Source of the DNA: Brachynemurus nebulosus | Taxonomy: Eukaryota > Arthropoda > Insecta > Neuroptera > Myrmeleontidae | DNA length: 64,000 bases | Direction: 5' to 3' | NCBI GenBank assembly: GCA_035578155.1 | Contig: JAPWDM010000022.1 | Span: 4,899,076 to 4,963,075, forward strand | Shown: positions 1 to 10,265 of the stretch, in pieces | How positions within the stretch are numbered: the first letter of the stretch is position 1 | Layout: each line of letters begins with the position of its first letter | Notes under the pieces: generated by a model | What the model saw: only the letters and a program-made list of their open reading frames with translations | Databases searched by the model: none | Told to the model about the DNA's origin: nothing | Program-made: the position numbers and the translations under genes

Positions 1-1066
1 CAAGAAAGTGTTGATTGTTAACAAATAAATAATTTAGCAATATGGTTTTATATATGTAAGAATATATTGCATTTACCTATATATAAACAAGAGCAACGAG
101 AACGAGCAGGGCTGTAACAATATTAAATGTATAATTTTATATATAAGTTTAATAGTTTAATTTCATATTCTTGTATACAATAACATAATTCACAGTTGAA
201 GTAGAATGGACCTGGCTATTCTGGTATCCTGGTAATCGGACCCGATACGTTGTTTGGCCGTCAAAGTTTACCTAACAAAACCCACACAGAATAACGGGTA
301 TGATGTAAAGAGCTTCTTGCTCGGTTGCCTTGCTTAACTGGCAAGTTAAAATCAACTACAAACTAACTCTCAGTTTATTTCACAAAACTAACTTGATCAT
401 GGTTACTATATAAAATCATATTATTATTTACTCTCATTCTTCCGTTTACATCGTTCAATTCATCTACACCGTCTCCTACCCTCAGGTGGCAGCTCTATCA
501 TCTCTATATCGCCACCACCCTATTTCATTTAATAAATAGCCTTTAACATCCCATTTATGTTGCGTATCAAAAATATATATGGTGAACTCTTTTACAGCAC
601 TTGCATTTGGTTGAATTTGAAAGAATTTCCTCCAATAAAAACAATTTTTGTTGTTTTTTTGGAAGTATTTTTAGAGTTATTGCTTCTTTACAAAAAATTA
701 TTCGTATTCGTGAAAAGCTTCGTACTTATAAATTTCAGCTTTAGTGATAAATGAAGGAAATTCCGAGATATAATTAATGCTCAAATATACTTTAGCAAAA
801 AAAAAGTCATAATTACTTTAGAATTTTATATTATAAATATTATCATGACATAAAAGTTCTAAGCTATAACAAAATTTAGTTTGAAAATTTTAATGCAAGT
901 GCTCAAAACAGCATAATAAAGACGAAACCAATAAATAACAAAAACTAAATGGAAAAACTATTTTAGTTTGGAGAAAAACTAAATGAAAACCCTTTTTACC
1001 ACCTGAAGAAATATTTAGTTGTGTGATTAGTTAAAGTGTATCTTTGGGTCTTAAAATATTTTGTCT
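1..1066. other. AT-rich sequence, nothing recognised
   Basis: No supported gene, RNA or mobile element was seen. A 65-codon open frame at 557-754 starts with ATG but is low-complexity (Phe/Leu/Lys-rich) and resembles nothing I know. The block at 190-540 is slightly GC-richer and could be an old element end, but I found no paired repeats or target-site duplication. Confidence 0.4.
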
Positions 1067-1074
1067 GATCCCAC

Positions 1075-1316
1075 TAAGGCCAGATTAACCCTGAGTGCCG
1101 CCCTAGGCACCATAAAAAATGCCGCCGCTACATTTGAAAGAAATGAGCTTGAACAGAAGAAAATCTTGATTTTTCCTAGTTTTTTTTTCGAACTTTCTCG
1201 AAAAAAATAACTGACGAGCAAAAAAAGACCTCAATTACAAATTTTGCCGCCCTGTTTTCAAAATCTTCCGCCCCTAGGCCATGGCCTAGCTTGGCCTATT
1301 GGCTAATCTGGCCCTG
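1075..1316. mobile_element. hAT-like MITE, 242 bp
   Basis: The ends are inverted copies: the left starts taaggccagatta and the right ends taatctggccctg (read inward, cagggccagatta). The right end has the CAGGGCC start typical of many hAT-type elements. Flanks 1067-1074 (gatcccac) and 1317-1324 (tataccac) match at 6 of 8 positions, consistent with an eroded 8-bp target-site duplication. The subterminal GCCGCCCTAGGC-type sequences are also inverted. There is no coding capacity. Superfamily assignment is inferred from the termini alone. Confidence 0.6.
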
Positions 1317-1324
1317 TATACCAC

Positions 1325-1885
1325 CACATCAATTTAGGGTCAGTCTATATGGAAATGGTCCAGAGGTGCTTGCTTGACCATTTTAGAAAAAATTAATATT
1401 CTTTCAGTGGTTTTTATTGCATTTGAAGTATTAAGAACAATTCATTATAAAAATATATCTTAAACCGTTTAGGCGTGGCGGCCATTTTTATTTTCCTATT
1501 CGCGCTGATTTTTGTGTCCTATGGTGGAATGCACCTATTCCACCAACCATTCACCCTAAAAGATTGAAACTAAAATCATCTTAAAGGTAAAATAGATCTC
1601 TCTTCATGTTATGTCCATATTTGCCCTATTTTCCTCTCTTCCACAAAAAAACTTCACCTAAAGTTGAATATCAAAAGTAAGCTCACTTTACTATAAATTC
1701 ACTTTTTGAACATTTTTTGTCTCATAGGAGTATTATATAGAGCGTGGTATTTTTTATGGAAAAAGTTGTATATGGATACAATTACCCAAAAAAATTTCAA
1801 TAATGAAACTTGTATCCTTTTATTTTTACAAATTTCCAAAATTGATTTTTTTCAAATTTCGGGGGATTAGACTGGTGACTAGACT
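1325..1885. other. Noncoding, one short hairpin
   Basis: AT-rich and without recognisable genes. A 9-bp stem with 6-nt loop lies at 1522-1545 (tggtggaat / attccacca). It could be a fragment of a MITE, but I see no target-site duplication. Confidence 0.35.
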
Positions 1886-4206
1886 ACAAAAAATGGTGAG
1901 TATCGCTAACGCGTAAGTGCCAAAAAATAATGTACTTTAATAAAAAAATTTTAAAAAATTAGCATAACAAAGGGATATAACATTAATTTTTTTTTTATTA
2001 CTTTGCCTAAGGTGGGTACACAATATGGTATATTAAACTCAAATAAGTCGGCTCAGTAATTTCGTCAAAATTTTTTTTTTTCGAAAATTTTTGTTCTTTT
2101 GTTTTTTCATAAACTATTAGCCTTGGAGGGTTGAAATTTGGTAGGAAGGTATCTGGGGCTAAGAACTATTATTTCCTATAAAAACAATCAATTTCGCGTC
2201 AAAAGCTGTTTTTCCTATCTTACCCGGCTAGGCCCTTTGGTTTGCCGTAAGCTCTAAAAATATCACTATCAATCCAAAGTGCAAAAAGGGTCCAAACAGA
2301 TAAAATCACTATACACTCTATATAAAACTTCTGTTGCTTCAACTTCATCATCCCATTCCTTGCTCCTATGGTTCGATTATACACAAGTGTCCACCAGCAT
2401 TAGTAACTTCTTAGTCATCATATACGATTAACATAGCCTCATAAGTACACACACATACACATTTACAAAGTGGAAACCAACCAAAGAGAACCATGAGAAT
2501 CATGTTTACCCTTTTAGTTAATATTGAAAACTTTACCGCAGAATACTAAACAGAAGATATATACATATATAAACATATGTAAAATGTAATACGTGAATGT
2601 TGTGTAGTTAGTGTATGTTGCATGTTTGTGTCGGTAATATGTTACCATAACCCCATATTTATTATGATTATTTGAGACCTCATTTCTCTAACCTCTAACG
2701 CAATGTTACATTATAATTTTATAATATTACTTTAGTATGTCATTGAGTTCAATAGGGATGTAAGTAGGGATTTATTTGTTTTAAAGTGAAAAAAGTACAG
2801 CAGTTCAGCCATTTTTCCTAATTTTCATTAATATTATATGAAAAGTTCATCAAGTTATATAAAGTAAAAAATTATAAATTAAGGGGGTATTCTAGTCTAG
2901 AGGCTCAATTTTGAGGTAATTTTACTGGCAAAATAAAAAAAATAAATTAAAAAGAAACACTAAACATTTTTAGATCCACTTTTTGAACAGTTTTTTATTG
3001 ATATTTAAAAAGTATAAAAATGTATTTAAAAATTTTAAAAAAATTCAAAATTGAAATCGGTACAGGCCGGCAAAGTGGGGATTCAAAAAAGGTGTCTCCT
3101 GGTTGACGTGATTCCAACCTCCTCGTTATCTGAAACATAAAATTTTAGTTAATTTTTAATAAACAAGGATATAGAATTAGTTAGACGTAGCCGAATTGAA
3201 AAAATAAATTTTTTCACAAAATGGCGTCCATTTAAAAAAAAATCATTTTTCCGCCTCCTTTTTTTAACTTTAGAAATTTTTCTAAATATAGTAAAAAAAT
3301 TTCCAAAAACTCCTACGTCGGACCAATCTTAATAGTATTAAGAAGGTCTGTACCAAATTTCAAGTAAATCGGTGCATTAGAAATTGAAATATCATGTTAA
3401 CCATATCGAAAAAAGTAGTTTCGAGCAATTTATATTAAAAATTTGAATTTAACAATGAAAAGATACACAGTACACAGGGAAACCATAACTCCGAAAATAA
3501 TTCGAATTTCCGTGAATCCTTTTAGACGCTTATTCTTAAAGGTCTGAATTTTGAAAATATGAAAAAAAAGAAAAATCGGTTTTTTTGAATTTCTAGACTA
3601 GAATACCCCCTTAAAGAAAAATAAAAACACATTTAAAAACTATTAGATAAGATTTTCAAAGAATTTTATGTAAAAATTTCCAGCAATGTTTTCGTACTGC
3701 ATCGTTTTCTTTTTCTTTTACTATACTCTCAACATTTTCGAAATTTTATCTAAAGTAAGGTAATTATTATTGTTTAATGAATTTTAACAAAGTATATCAG
3801 CTATTACAGTCGAATGTCCGTTATAAAACTAGCCTAGGGGACAAAGGGGAAAATTTTCTCAAAAGGGTATAGCCGGGTAGGATAGGGAAACGGCCCTTGA
3901 CGCAAAATTGATTGTTTTTATAGGAAATAATACTTCTTAGCTCCAGATGTATTCCTACCAAATTTCAACCCTCTGAGGCTAATAGTTTATGAATACAAAA
4001 ACCAACAAAAATTTTTAAAAAAAAATTTTTTTGTCGAAATTACTGAGCCGATTTATTTGAGTTTAATATATATTGTGTACCCACCTTAGGCAAAGTAATA
4101 AAAAAAAATTAACGTTATATCCCTTTATTATACTAATTTTTTTAAATTTTTAATATTTGTAAATTTTTTTTGCACTTGCGCGTTAGCGACACCCACAATT
4201 TTTTGT
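1886..4206. repeat. Long inverted repeat, arms about 350 bp
   Basis: The sequence 1886-2238 is repeated in reverse complement at 3862-4206 with small indels and clear similarity along the arm. Shared landmarks are tcgctaacgcg at the outer end, a stretch of ctttgcctaaggtgggtaca in the middle, and acccggcta at the inner end. Either these are long terminal inverted repeats of one fold-back element of about 2.3 kb, or two copies of one repeat inserted head to head. A TTAA-flanked MITE (2883-3610) sits in the spacer. No protein-coding sequence is visible. Confidence 0.7.
2883..3610. mobile_element. TTAA-flanked MITE, 728 bp
   Basis: It has perfect 19-bp terminal inverted repeats (gggggtattctagtctaga at 2883-2901 and its complement at 3592-3610) and TTAA on both sides (2879-2882, 3611-3614). 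TTAA duplication is the signature of piggyBac- and Kolobok-type transposases. The interior is AT-rich and has no transposase reading frame, so it would depend on a transposase encoded elsewhere. It is nested in the spacer of the surrounding long inverted repeat. Confidence 0.85.
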
Positions 4207-4490
4207 TCAATATTATTGATACATGGCTAGGGCGGTTTGGGGCCACCGCAAAACGGATAACTTGAACTCTTTTGACGATGTTTGAAAGCGTGTGTCTTAG
4301 GGTCCTATTGGACCCATTTCACGGTACTGCACATTCCGAACTGATGAGTCATCAAACTGCATCGATGTGCAAACCTTGACCTTTGACCCGGCACGTACGG
4401 AGTACATGTATTTAAAAGTTGTTGTAGACATTTGACCCCAACACTCGCTCATACTGTTGTCCTTGGTATTCCTAAGACATGAGTCATCAT

Positions 4491-5198
4491 CACCGGAAAG
4501 AAGTTGGCGCCGAAAGTTGGAAAATCTCTTTGTTTTTTATATGGCTAAATTGCTCCGAAATTGCTCCTTTAGAATCAGTAATTGCACCACCTGAAACTTA
4601 ATTATTTAATTAGTTATTTACAAACAAAGAAACTTTTTTGTTTCACTATTTCTATTATCAAAATCTTGTCAAATAACGCATTTTTATATAATTGCTTTAT
4701 ATCGAAAAATTGCTCCCAATTTGCTCCATCTAATTTGAAAGTTAAATATTAATTTTTCTAAATAATAATTAAAATATATTAAAATAAAAAATATTTAGAA
4801 TTAGGTTATGTGTTATTAAAACATATAGGCAATCCAACATACTCTTTAAGTCGTTTGCATATATTTAAGGATAATTGAATTTTGACAGTTAAACAACATT
4901 ATAAAAAATAAAATATTTTAATAATAATTCAAAAAAATTAATGTTTAGATTTTTAATTAAATAGAGCAATTTGGGAGCAATTTATTGACGTAAAGAAATT
5001 ATATAAAAAAAGTATTATTTTGAGAGATTTTGATAACTTAAATAACGGAAAAAAAATTTTTTTCTTTATAAATAACTAATAAAATAATTAAGTTTCAGGT
5101 GGAGCAATTACTGATTTTAAAGGAGCAATTTGGGAGCAATTTAACCATATAAAAAACAAAAAGATTTTTCAACTTTCGGCGCTAACTTCTTTCTGGTG
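4491..5198. mobile_element. Non-autonomous element with about 150-bp TIRs
   Basis: Left end caccggaaagaagttggcgc and right end gcgctaacttctttctggtg are inverted copies, and similarity continues inward for about 150 bp (4491-4645 versus 5045-5198, including repeated gcaatt/attgctcc motifs). A 7-bp direct repeat tcatcat abuts both ends (4484-4490, 5199-5205), though it lies in simple sequence and the exact duplication length is ambiguous. Long TIRs would suit a Mutator-like element, but I cannot assign the superfamily. No ORF was recognised inside. Confidence 0.75.
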
Positions 5199-5312
5199 TC
5201 ATCATCACTTCGATAAAATAAATTCAAGTTAACCCGTTATGCGTCATCACAATCTAGATTTGTGGTAACCCATTACCCGCCAGCAGTAACATAGTTTTGA
5301 ATCCAAAACCTA

Positions 5313-5364
5313 ACGCATGCGCAGACAGAATTTTCGAACACGACGCATGCGCAGACAGAATTTT
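5313..5364. repeat. 30-bp tandem duplication
   Basis: The string acgcatgcgcagacagaatt occurs twice, 30 bp apart. The gcatgc core is itself palindromic. This duplicated piece forms the start of an otherwise unsupported open frame. Confidence 0.8.
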
Positions 5365-5387
5365 AGGCCACAAGTTGATAGCTGGGG

Positions 5388-5503
5388 TACACTACCGCGT
5401 CAAAAATGTGGGAAATACTCTAACTCGGGGGTGGCCCCAAACTTTTGACACCGTATTGTACTTAAATTATTGGTACACTGCCGTGTCAAAAGTGTGGACC
5501 CCC
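5388..5503. mobile_element. Tc1/mariner-type MITE remnants
   Basis: Sequence at 5388-5412 (tacactaccgcgtcaaaa...) is an imperfect inverted copy of 5435-5460, giving a short hairpin element. A further half end (tacactgccgtgtcaaaagt) begins at 5473. The same CCG(T/C)GTCAAAA-type terminus appears in the TA-flanked element at 35295-35450. The termini resemble Tc1/mariner ends; this is inferred from sequence pattern only. A 119-codon open frame through this region is therefore not a gene. Confidence 0.55.
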
Positions 5504-5672
5504 CTGGCGAAAAAGGTATCCGATCACTTTTTGAAGCGTACTGTGCTTATTACGTGCAAACCTTGGCATTTAACCTCGCTTAATTGCATCATCTTAAACG
5601 AAAATCGCGAGGTAGCTAAATTTTGTGGGGGCACAGTACCAAGCTCTAGATTTTAAGCTGCAAAACTAACTT

Positions 5673-5778
5673 CCGACTCCAGATTTCCGACCCCAGAATT
5701 CCGACCCCAGAATTCCGACCTCAGATTTCCGACTCAACATTTCCAACTCCAGATTTCCAATTCTAAAGTCCAGATTTC
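5673..5778. repeat. 15-bp minisatellite, about six or seven copies
   Basis: Degenerate tandem copies of a 15-bp unit of the form ccgaccccagaattt run through the interval, with the last copies more diverged. Confidence 0.8.
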
Positions 5779-6762
5779 AGACCGCTACTGTACTGCCGGA
5801 AATTGGATTTCGATTGTACCTCAGGGGAATTTTTTGTATATTTAACCTCGGAGAATCTTCTTAGTTCCAGGAATTTTTATCAGTTTAAAAATAAACAAAC
5901 AACTAATATCTAAATGTTTATTTTAGCAGACCTTGAAAGCAGACTGTAAAAACATACATATTTCGTATTTAAAGAAGTGTAACTTAATTTAGTGCCTCAT
6001 GAATTTTAACATATAACCTACAGCGTTAGTAATTTTTTGTTTAGCTAACAAAACTTCTTAGAATTTTAACGAGTTACAAAAATATTGGTCCTTATGGAAC
6101 ACAGCATTTAAGAATTTGAGTATAGCACAAACCTATTTCTAGCATAATTTATAAATCAAACGAAAATTATATGAAATTTCATAGAAGGCTTATCTTATAA
6201 ATAATCTTATTATAATACACAGATCAATAAAATATAAAATAAATTATCAACACAAAAGATTTGTTTAGTTAGCAAAATGATATACTATTTGTAAATAAAT
6301 TCGTATATATTACTGTACAATAAATACTTGGCTTATTTATTAATACTTTAAACAGAATAAAATTTCAAATTTTTTGGTTTTAAATTACTATGTTGTTTAA
6401 TATAAAAATTAAGATGGGGCATTGAGTTTTGCCAAAAATTTTTATATAAATTAGTAGTTTTGAGGTAAAAAATTTATAGAATATCATCTTAAGATTTACA
6501 TCCCACATACATAATATAATTATAATACACAAATGCATGTATACGGGTGTATTCTTATACAGGGTGTGTCATGAAATATACTTTTCAATTAGAATAATAA
6601 ATATCATTAGATATTTTTCAATACTTTTATAGGTCAACGAAAGAAATTTCTTGCTGTAAAAAATAGGGGAATTTAGGGTAATAATTAAATAAAACGCACA
6701 TAATTTTTTTTTCTTTAAATTTTATTTATAGAGTATGTATACAGGAATTAAATTGCTTAAAT
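5779..6762. other. AT-rich, nothing recognised
   Basis: No element ends, RNA genes or supported reading frames were seen. The right end is the downstream flank of the decayed minus-strand gene that terminates at 6763. Confidence 0.4.
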
Positions 6763-7269
6763 CTATATATTACTTAAAATCCATTTATTTTCCGTATAAA
6801 AATTTTTTAAAAGAGTACAATTTTCTAATGAACAAATTTTGTCTGAATGAAGCATACAACGTCTTGAATAATATTCATCTCGCAGATAGGAAATCTTTGG
6901 TACATCAAATATTTCCTCCAAATTTTAAATCCACGGCTGGTGGTCGGTGTCACCAAACAAATTTGAAATTCATTTCTTGTTTTCAAAGCCCTTGATGTAT
7001 ATGACATCAAACTTCTTTAATATAGGTTTCAATATGGTATGAAGTTTTTTGTACGGAATAAATCCATACGATCAAGGTATCCCATGCCAATTTCGGCAAA
7101 GCCAACGTGCAGCAACCCGTTCATATTTCTTCGGTAACTCGTTGAAATCAAACGGTGCGTCGAATATAATATGTAATATTTCATCCGAATTTTGCGCAGC
7201 AATACCAACTTCTTTAAAATAAAATTGGTTGTTAGCTCCTTGATAGCCTTGTATATCAATAAACGCCAT
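6763..7269 (-). pseudogene. Decayed small gene, IDIQG...NWHGIP family
   Basis: Reading from the ATG at 7269 down to a TAG at 6763 gives one uninterrupted register of 168 codons apart from three premature stops (TGA just after NWHGIP near 7077-7079, TGA near 6957, TAA near 6912), with no frameshift. Recognisable blocks in order are AFIDIQGYQG, FYFKEVGIAA, RNWHGIP, GFIPYKKL, DVIYIKGFENKK and a C-terminal CSLENCTLLKNF. I recall this pattern from repetitive uncharacterised arthropod proteins but have no function to name. The IDIQG...KE spacing could suit a nuclease-like acidic site, which is speculation. A 58-codon ORF lies 92 bp upstream on the same strand, and a GGT tract separates both from plus-strand small genes. 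The stops make it very likely non-functional. Confidence 0.65.
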
Positions 7270-7361
7270 TTTTTACCGCCGCCGTAGAACTGAAATTACT
7301 CACACAATCCACAACTTTGCTATTGTTAGTTTACCATCAAATTACAAACTGTTAATAATCT

Positions 7362-7538
7362 TCAGCACATTGATGAGTACCATGTTCTTTTCACTCTAAG
7401 AACTAGTGATTTAAGGAATGCTAAATTTTCGGGTGAAATGTGTTGTTGCTTAAAAGTTTTACGTTTAATAATCTTAGGTTCCGAAAGTCCCTTGCTACCT
7501 TGGCTAGCGGTGGACTGCTCTGAATTGTAAATTAACAT
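7362..7538 (-). CDS. 58-residue ORF, unknown protein
   Basis: It opens with ATG (7538) and closes with TGA (7362). It is basic and well mixed in composition, unlike the surrounding low-complexity frames; the central part includes EPKIIKRKTFKQQHISPENL followed by AFLKSLVLRVKRTW. Blocks of the type 'TPENLxFLKSLGxxV' occur, as I recall, in small repetitive arthropod proteins, but I cannot name a function. It lies 92 bp upstream of the decayed IDIQG gene on the same strand, so the two may have been co-transcribed or belonged to one element. It may be a fragment of a longer ancestral protein. Confidence 0.45.
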   Translation of the reverse strand: MLIYNSEQSTASQGSKGLSEPKIIKRKTFKQQHISPENLAFLKSLVLRVKRTWYSSMC

Positions 7539-7746
7539 GGTTCGAAATGCAATTGTTTTACCACGGAAGTATAATTTTCAACGAAAGAGATGTTAACTCT
7601 TTGACAACCACCGGTAAATAGACAATATTTTGAATAGACAATATTTTGTGTAAGTTCAACTATTTTATACCCTTTAACCATGATAAGGTGTATGAACTGG
7701 AATATAACTCAGCAAATTATATAGCGGTGGTGACGTAACACCCAAA

Positions 7747-7972
7747 TGTGGCGGTTGTGGCGGTTTTGTGGTGGTTGTGGTGTTTATGTGGTGGTAGCGG
7801 TGGTTTTGTGGCAGTGGTGTCGTGGTGGCGGTGGTGTTAGTGTGGTGGTGGTGGTGTTAGTGTGGTGGTAGCGGTGGTGTTTGTGTGGCGGTTGCGGTGG
7901 TGTTTGTCTGGCGGTTGTGGTGGTTGTGTTGTGGTTGTAAAGCAGTAGCGGGGTAGCAGCGGTTGTTGCGGC
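7747..7972. repeat. GGT/GTG-rich simple repeat
   Basis: An imperfect trinucleotide tract (ggt, gtg, gcg) of about 225 bp, strongly G-rich on the plus strand in an otherwise AT-rich region. It lies between the minus-strand pair (7538 to 6763) and the plus-strand cysteine-rich gene at 8261. Its complement gives a His/Thr/Pro-rich open frame that I treat as spurious. Confidence 0.9.
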
Positions 7973-8124
7973 TGAAGTGAACAACTTTATCATTAATTCT
8001 ATCGAAACAACAATTTACTGCAGACAATGAATCGGTGGTGACATCTCGCGGTGTTTGTTGAACGCAATATCTAAATTACTCAATCTGGTGACGTTCCTAT
8101 TCCCTGCTCTTATCATGGAAGTTT

Positions 8125-8260
8125 ATTAAATATCGATTTTAGATAAAATATTTGAAAATTTCGTTTCAGTCAAAATACTATCAATACAACTGAATTATTA
8201 ACCGGATGTCATTTGTTGGTTAAGTTCCAGAAGGTAGACAACAACAACAAGAACAGCAAC
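8125..8260 (+). promoter_or_regulatory. 5' block shared by both cysteine-rich genes
   Basis: About 130 bp upstream of the first gene (from ttaaatatcgatttt through attattaaccggatgtca) is nearly identical to 9560-9644 upstream of the second. In the second copy it includes tataaata (9611-9618), 27 bp before the ATG. Both copies also have a possible 3' splice site (ttcag|tcaaaa, tttag|tcaaaa). Whether this is promoter or the end of an intron cannot be decided from sequence. Confidence 0.3.
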
Positions 8261-8449
8261 ATGCCGATTTGTGGTATTTGTAAATTTCAACCGTCACAGT
8301 GTAAGTGTGCCTTCTACGAGTATTGTGATAGGTGTCGAAACGAAAAACGAATTTGCATGTGTTGTAAACGATGTACGATGCCATTTTCAAACTGTGTTTG
8401 CAATTATATAAACTGTACTACATGTAAAAGGCGCTGCAATTGCAAATAA
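8261..8449 (+). CDS. Cysteine-rich mini-protein, copy 1
   Basis: The frame from MPICGICKF encodes 62 residues (an in-frame TTG start at 8213 would add 16, but the paralogue aligns from the methionine at 8261). Cysteines are regularly spaced: CGIC, QCKC, YCDRC, ICMCCKRC, CVC, then a C-terminal CTTCKRRCNCK. Paired CxxC/CxC motifs suggest one or more zinc-binding knuckles. It is 16-17 of 62 Cys and basic, with no signal peptide. A related copy lies at 9645. The TAA stop directly abuts the TTA target site of a MITE at 8454, so the 3' end may have been disturbed. Function unknown; nucleic-acid or protein binding through zinc is the natural inference. Confidence 0.5.
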   Translation: MPICGICKFQPSQCKCAFYEYCDRCRNEKRICMCCKRCTMPFSNCVCNYINCTTCKRRCNCK

Positions 8450-8453
8450 TTTA

Positions 8454-9403
8454 CAAGGGGAGTATCAAACATGGGAATCACGGATTTGGGAGAAATTAAT
8501 ATATGTTGTGGAATATATTTTTCTGAGTATTGTAGTGATAATAATTTAGGCCAATGCGGCTTTATTTAGAAATTTAACGCATAAAAAATTTCGAATAACA
8601 TCGTGTTTGATATGTATCAGTTAGTTGGTATTTTCTGTAACAAGGGCCGCTGGTGGTGTTGATAGTGTCTGCTGTCGTGTATGAAACTTTTTTTTAATAT
8701 ACAGACGGAAAGATTCTATGTTCGAATCTATGCTTTTGCAACATAAATAATTATCTTTTCATTTTTTTTTAATTTTTTCAATATTGTACAATGGTCAATT
8801 ACATAGGAGATATAATATTTTTTGTACATGTTGTCGTTATATGTAATAGTAATTTTATCGTAAATTTTAAATTACTGAATTATTTTGTTACATAAAATTA
8901 AAGCGATTTTTATTAAAATTATTTATACTATTTTTAGATATTCTTCATTTTATCCTTATTTAAAGTAATGGAAATTGTAATTTTTTTTATAATAATGACA
9001 TAAAAAAGAATGTCATATCTCCATTTAAAAAAAAATTATAGCATCCTCAATGTAATTAATTGATCCATTGTACAATATTGAAAAAGTTAAAAAAAATTGA
9101 AAAAAAGAATTATTTATGTTTGAAAGGCATAGAATCGGATACAGAACCTTTCTGTCTGTATATTAAAAAGAATTACATACATGACAGCAGACACTAACCA
9201 CACCACCAGCGGCCCTTGTTGCAGACAATACCAACTAACTGATACATATCAAACACGATATGTTATTCGAAAATTTTCCTGCGTTTAATTTCTAAATAAA
9301 GTCGCATTGGCCTAAATTATTATCACTACCTCAGATAAATATATTCCACAACATACATTAATTTCTCCCAAATCCGTGATTCCCATCCGTGATACTCCCC
9401 TTG
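8454..9403. mobile_element. Long-TIR MITE, Harbinger-like, 950 bp
   Basis: Arms of about 370 bp (8454-8830 and 9040-9403) are inverted copies, beginning caaggggagtatca on the left and ending gatactccccttg on the right. TTA abuts both ends (8451-8453, 9404-9406), fitting the three-base TWA target preference of PIF/Harbinger elements. Arm similarity is high but with indels. No transposase frame was seen. It inserted immediately after the stop of the first cysteine-rich gene, separating it from the duplicated copy. Confidence 0.75.
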
Positions 9404-9445
9404 TTAGTAAAATCAGTCATCTGATTGAAACATAATACGTATTGA

Positions 9446-9547
9446 CCAATTCCACGGTTGCTCAAACCAACGTAAGCATTTATTTATAACGCAATGATCA
9501 GCGATGTAATGAGGCATAATGCATATTTTGAGTAACAGTGGAATTGG
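9446..9547. mobile_element. 102-bp MITE with CCAATTCCAC ends, copy 1
   Basis: Terminal inverted repeats ccaattccac (9446-9455) and gtggaattgg (9538-9547) enclose a block containing taatgaggcataatgcatat. Two further copies lie at 9807-9888 and, inverted and partial, at 9925-9997. Confidence 0.75.
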
Positions 9548-9644
9548 TTAATATTGATTAAATATCGATTTTGGATAAAATATTTGAATATTTTGTTTTA
9601 GTCAAAATAGTATAAATACAACTGAATTATTAACCGGATGTCAC

Positions 9645-9848
9645 ATGTCGATTTGTGGTATTTGTAAATTTCCACCGTCACAGTGCGGCTGTTCATTCCC
9701 TGAGTATTGTGACAGATGTCGAAACGAAAAACGAATTTGCATGTGTTCTAAACGATGTATGATGCCATTTCCAAACTTTGTTTGCAATTATGTAAATTAT
9801 GTAAATGCAATTCCACGGTTGTTAACACCAACATTAACATTTATTTAG
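9645..9848 (+). CDS. Cysteine-rich mini-protein, copy 2, MITE-derived tail
   Basis: 67 codons from ATG (9645) to TAG (9848). Residues 1-51 match the gene at 8261 with about 11 replacements (CGIC, QCGC, YCDRCRNEKRICMCSKRC, FVCNYVN). Most nucleotide differences between the two copies change the residue, so constraint looks weak or the proteins are diverging. Codons 55-67 (AIPRLLTPTLTFI) and the stop come from a CCAATTCCAC-type MITE starting at 9807, which replaces the paralogue's cysteine-rich C-terminal segment. A TATA-like tataaata lies at 9611-9618. It is either a recently altered gene or a pseudogene that still has an open frame. Confidence 0.45.
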   Translation: MSICGICKFPPSQCGCSFPEYCDRCRNEKRICMCSKRCMMPFPNFVCNYVNYVNAIPRLLTPTLTFI

Positions 9849-9888
9849 TAATGAGGAATAATGTATAATTTGGGCCCAGTGGAATTGG
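9807..9888. mobile_element. CCAATTCCAC MITE, copy 2 (shortened)
   Basis: It starts caattccacggttg and ends cagtggaattgg, matching the element at 9446-9547 with an internal deletion. It overlaps the 3' end of the second cysteine-rich ORF and supplies its stop codon. Confidence 0.75.
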
Positions 9889-9924
9889 CTAATACCTATT
9901 AATCAGCGGTATATCTAAAGTTTT

Positions 9925-9997
9925 AGTTGAATACTCAAAATATGCATTATGCCTCATTGCATCGCTGGCCATGTCGTTATAAATAAATGTTAATGTT
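9925..9997. mobile_element. CCAATTCCAC MITE, inverted partial copy
   Basis: The reverse complement of this stretch (acattaacatttatttataa, gcgatgcaatgaggcataat) matches the interior of the copy at 9446-9547. The ends are missing. Confidence 0.65.
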
Positions 9998-10136
9998 TAC
10001 TTAAGATTTTCCATTGGTTGTGGTGTATAAACACTGATCATATGAAGGTGTGGTTGCTTCAAAGTAACTTAATTTGTAGCTGTGTGGCAATAAACATATC
10101 GGTGGGTAAAATGAGCAACTCAAATTTTGTGGTTGT

Positions 10137-10202
10137 GCTAGGGTGGTGGTGGTGATGGTGGCTTCGGCGGCGGTGGTGGTGGATTAGGTGGTGGTTTTTT
10201 GT
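10137..10202. repeat. GGT-rich tract 2
   Basis: A short G-rich trinucleotide tract preceded by the leader gtaaaatgagcaactcaaat, which also precedes the tract at 11049. It lies just upstream of the broken gene at 10266. Confidence 0.85.
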
Positions 10203-10265
10203 GGTAGCAACACATAAAATATTTAAGCAACGTGCTGAAACAGAAATTGGCAGTGTATTGGCAAA

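Noticed and set aside
115..550. Possible solo LTR (tgtaac ... ttaaca)
   Set aside because: No matching target-site duplication and no second LTR copy in the window.
5297..5656. 119-codon plus-strand frame
   Set aside because: It starts with TTG and runs through a 30-bp duplication and mariner-type MITE ends; no protein-like pattern.
7784..7993. His/Thr/Pro-rich minus-strand frame
   Set aside because: It is the complement of the GGT simple repeat.
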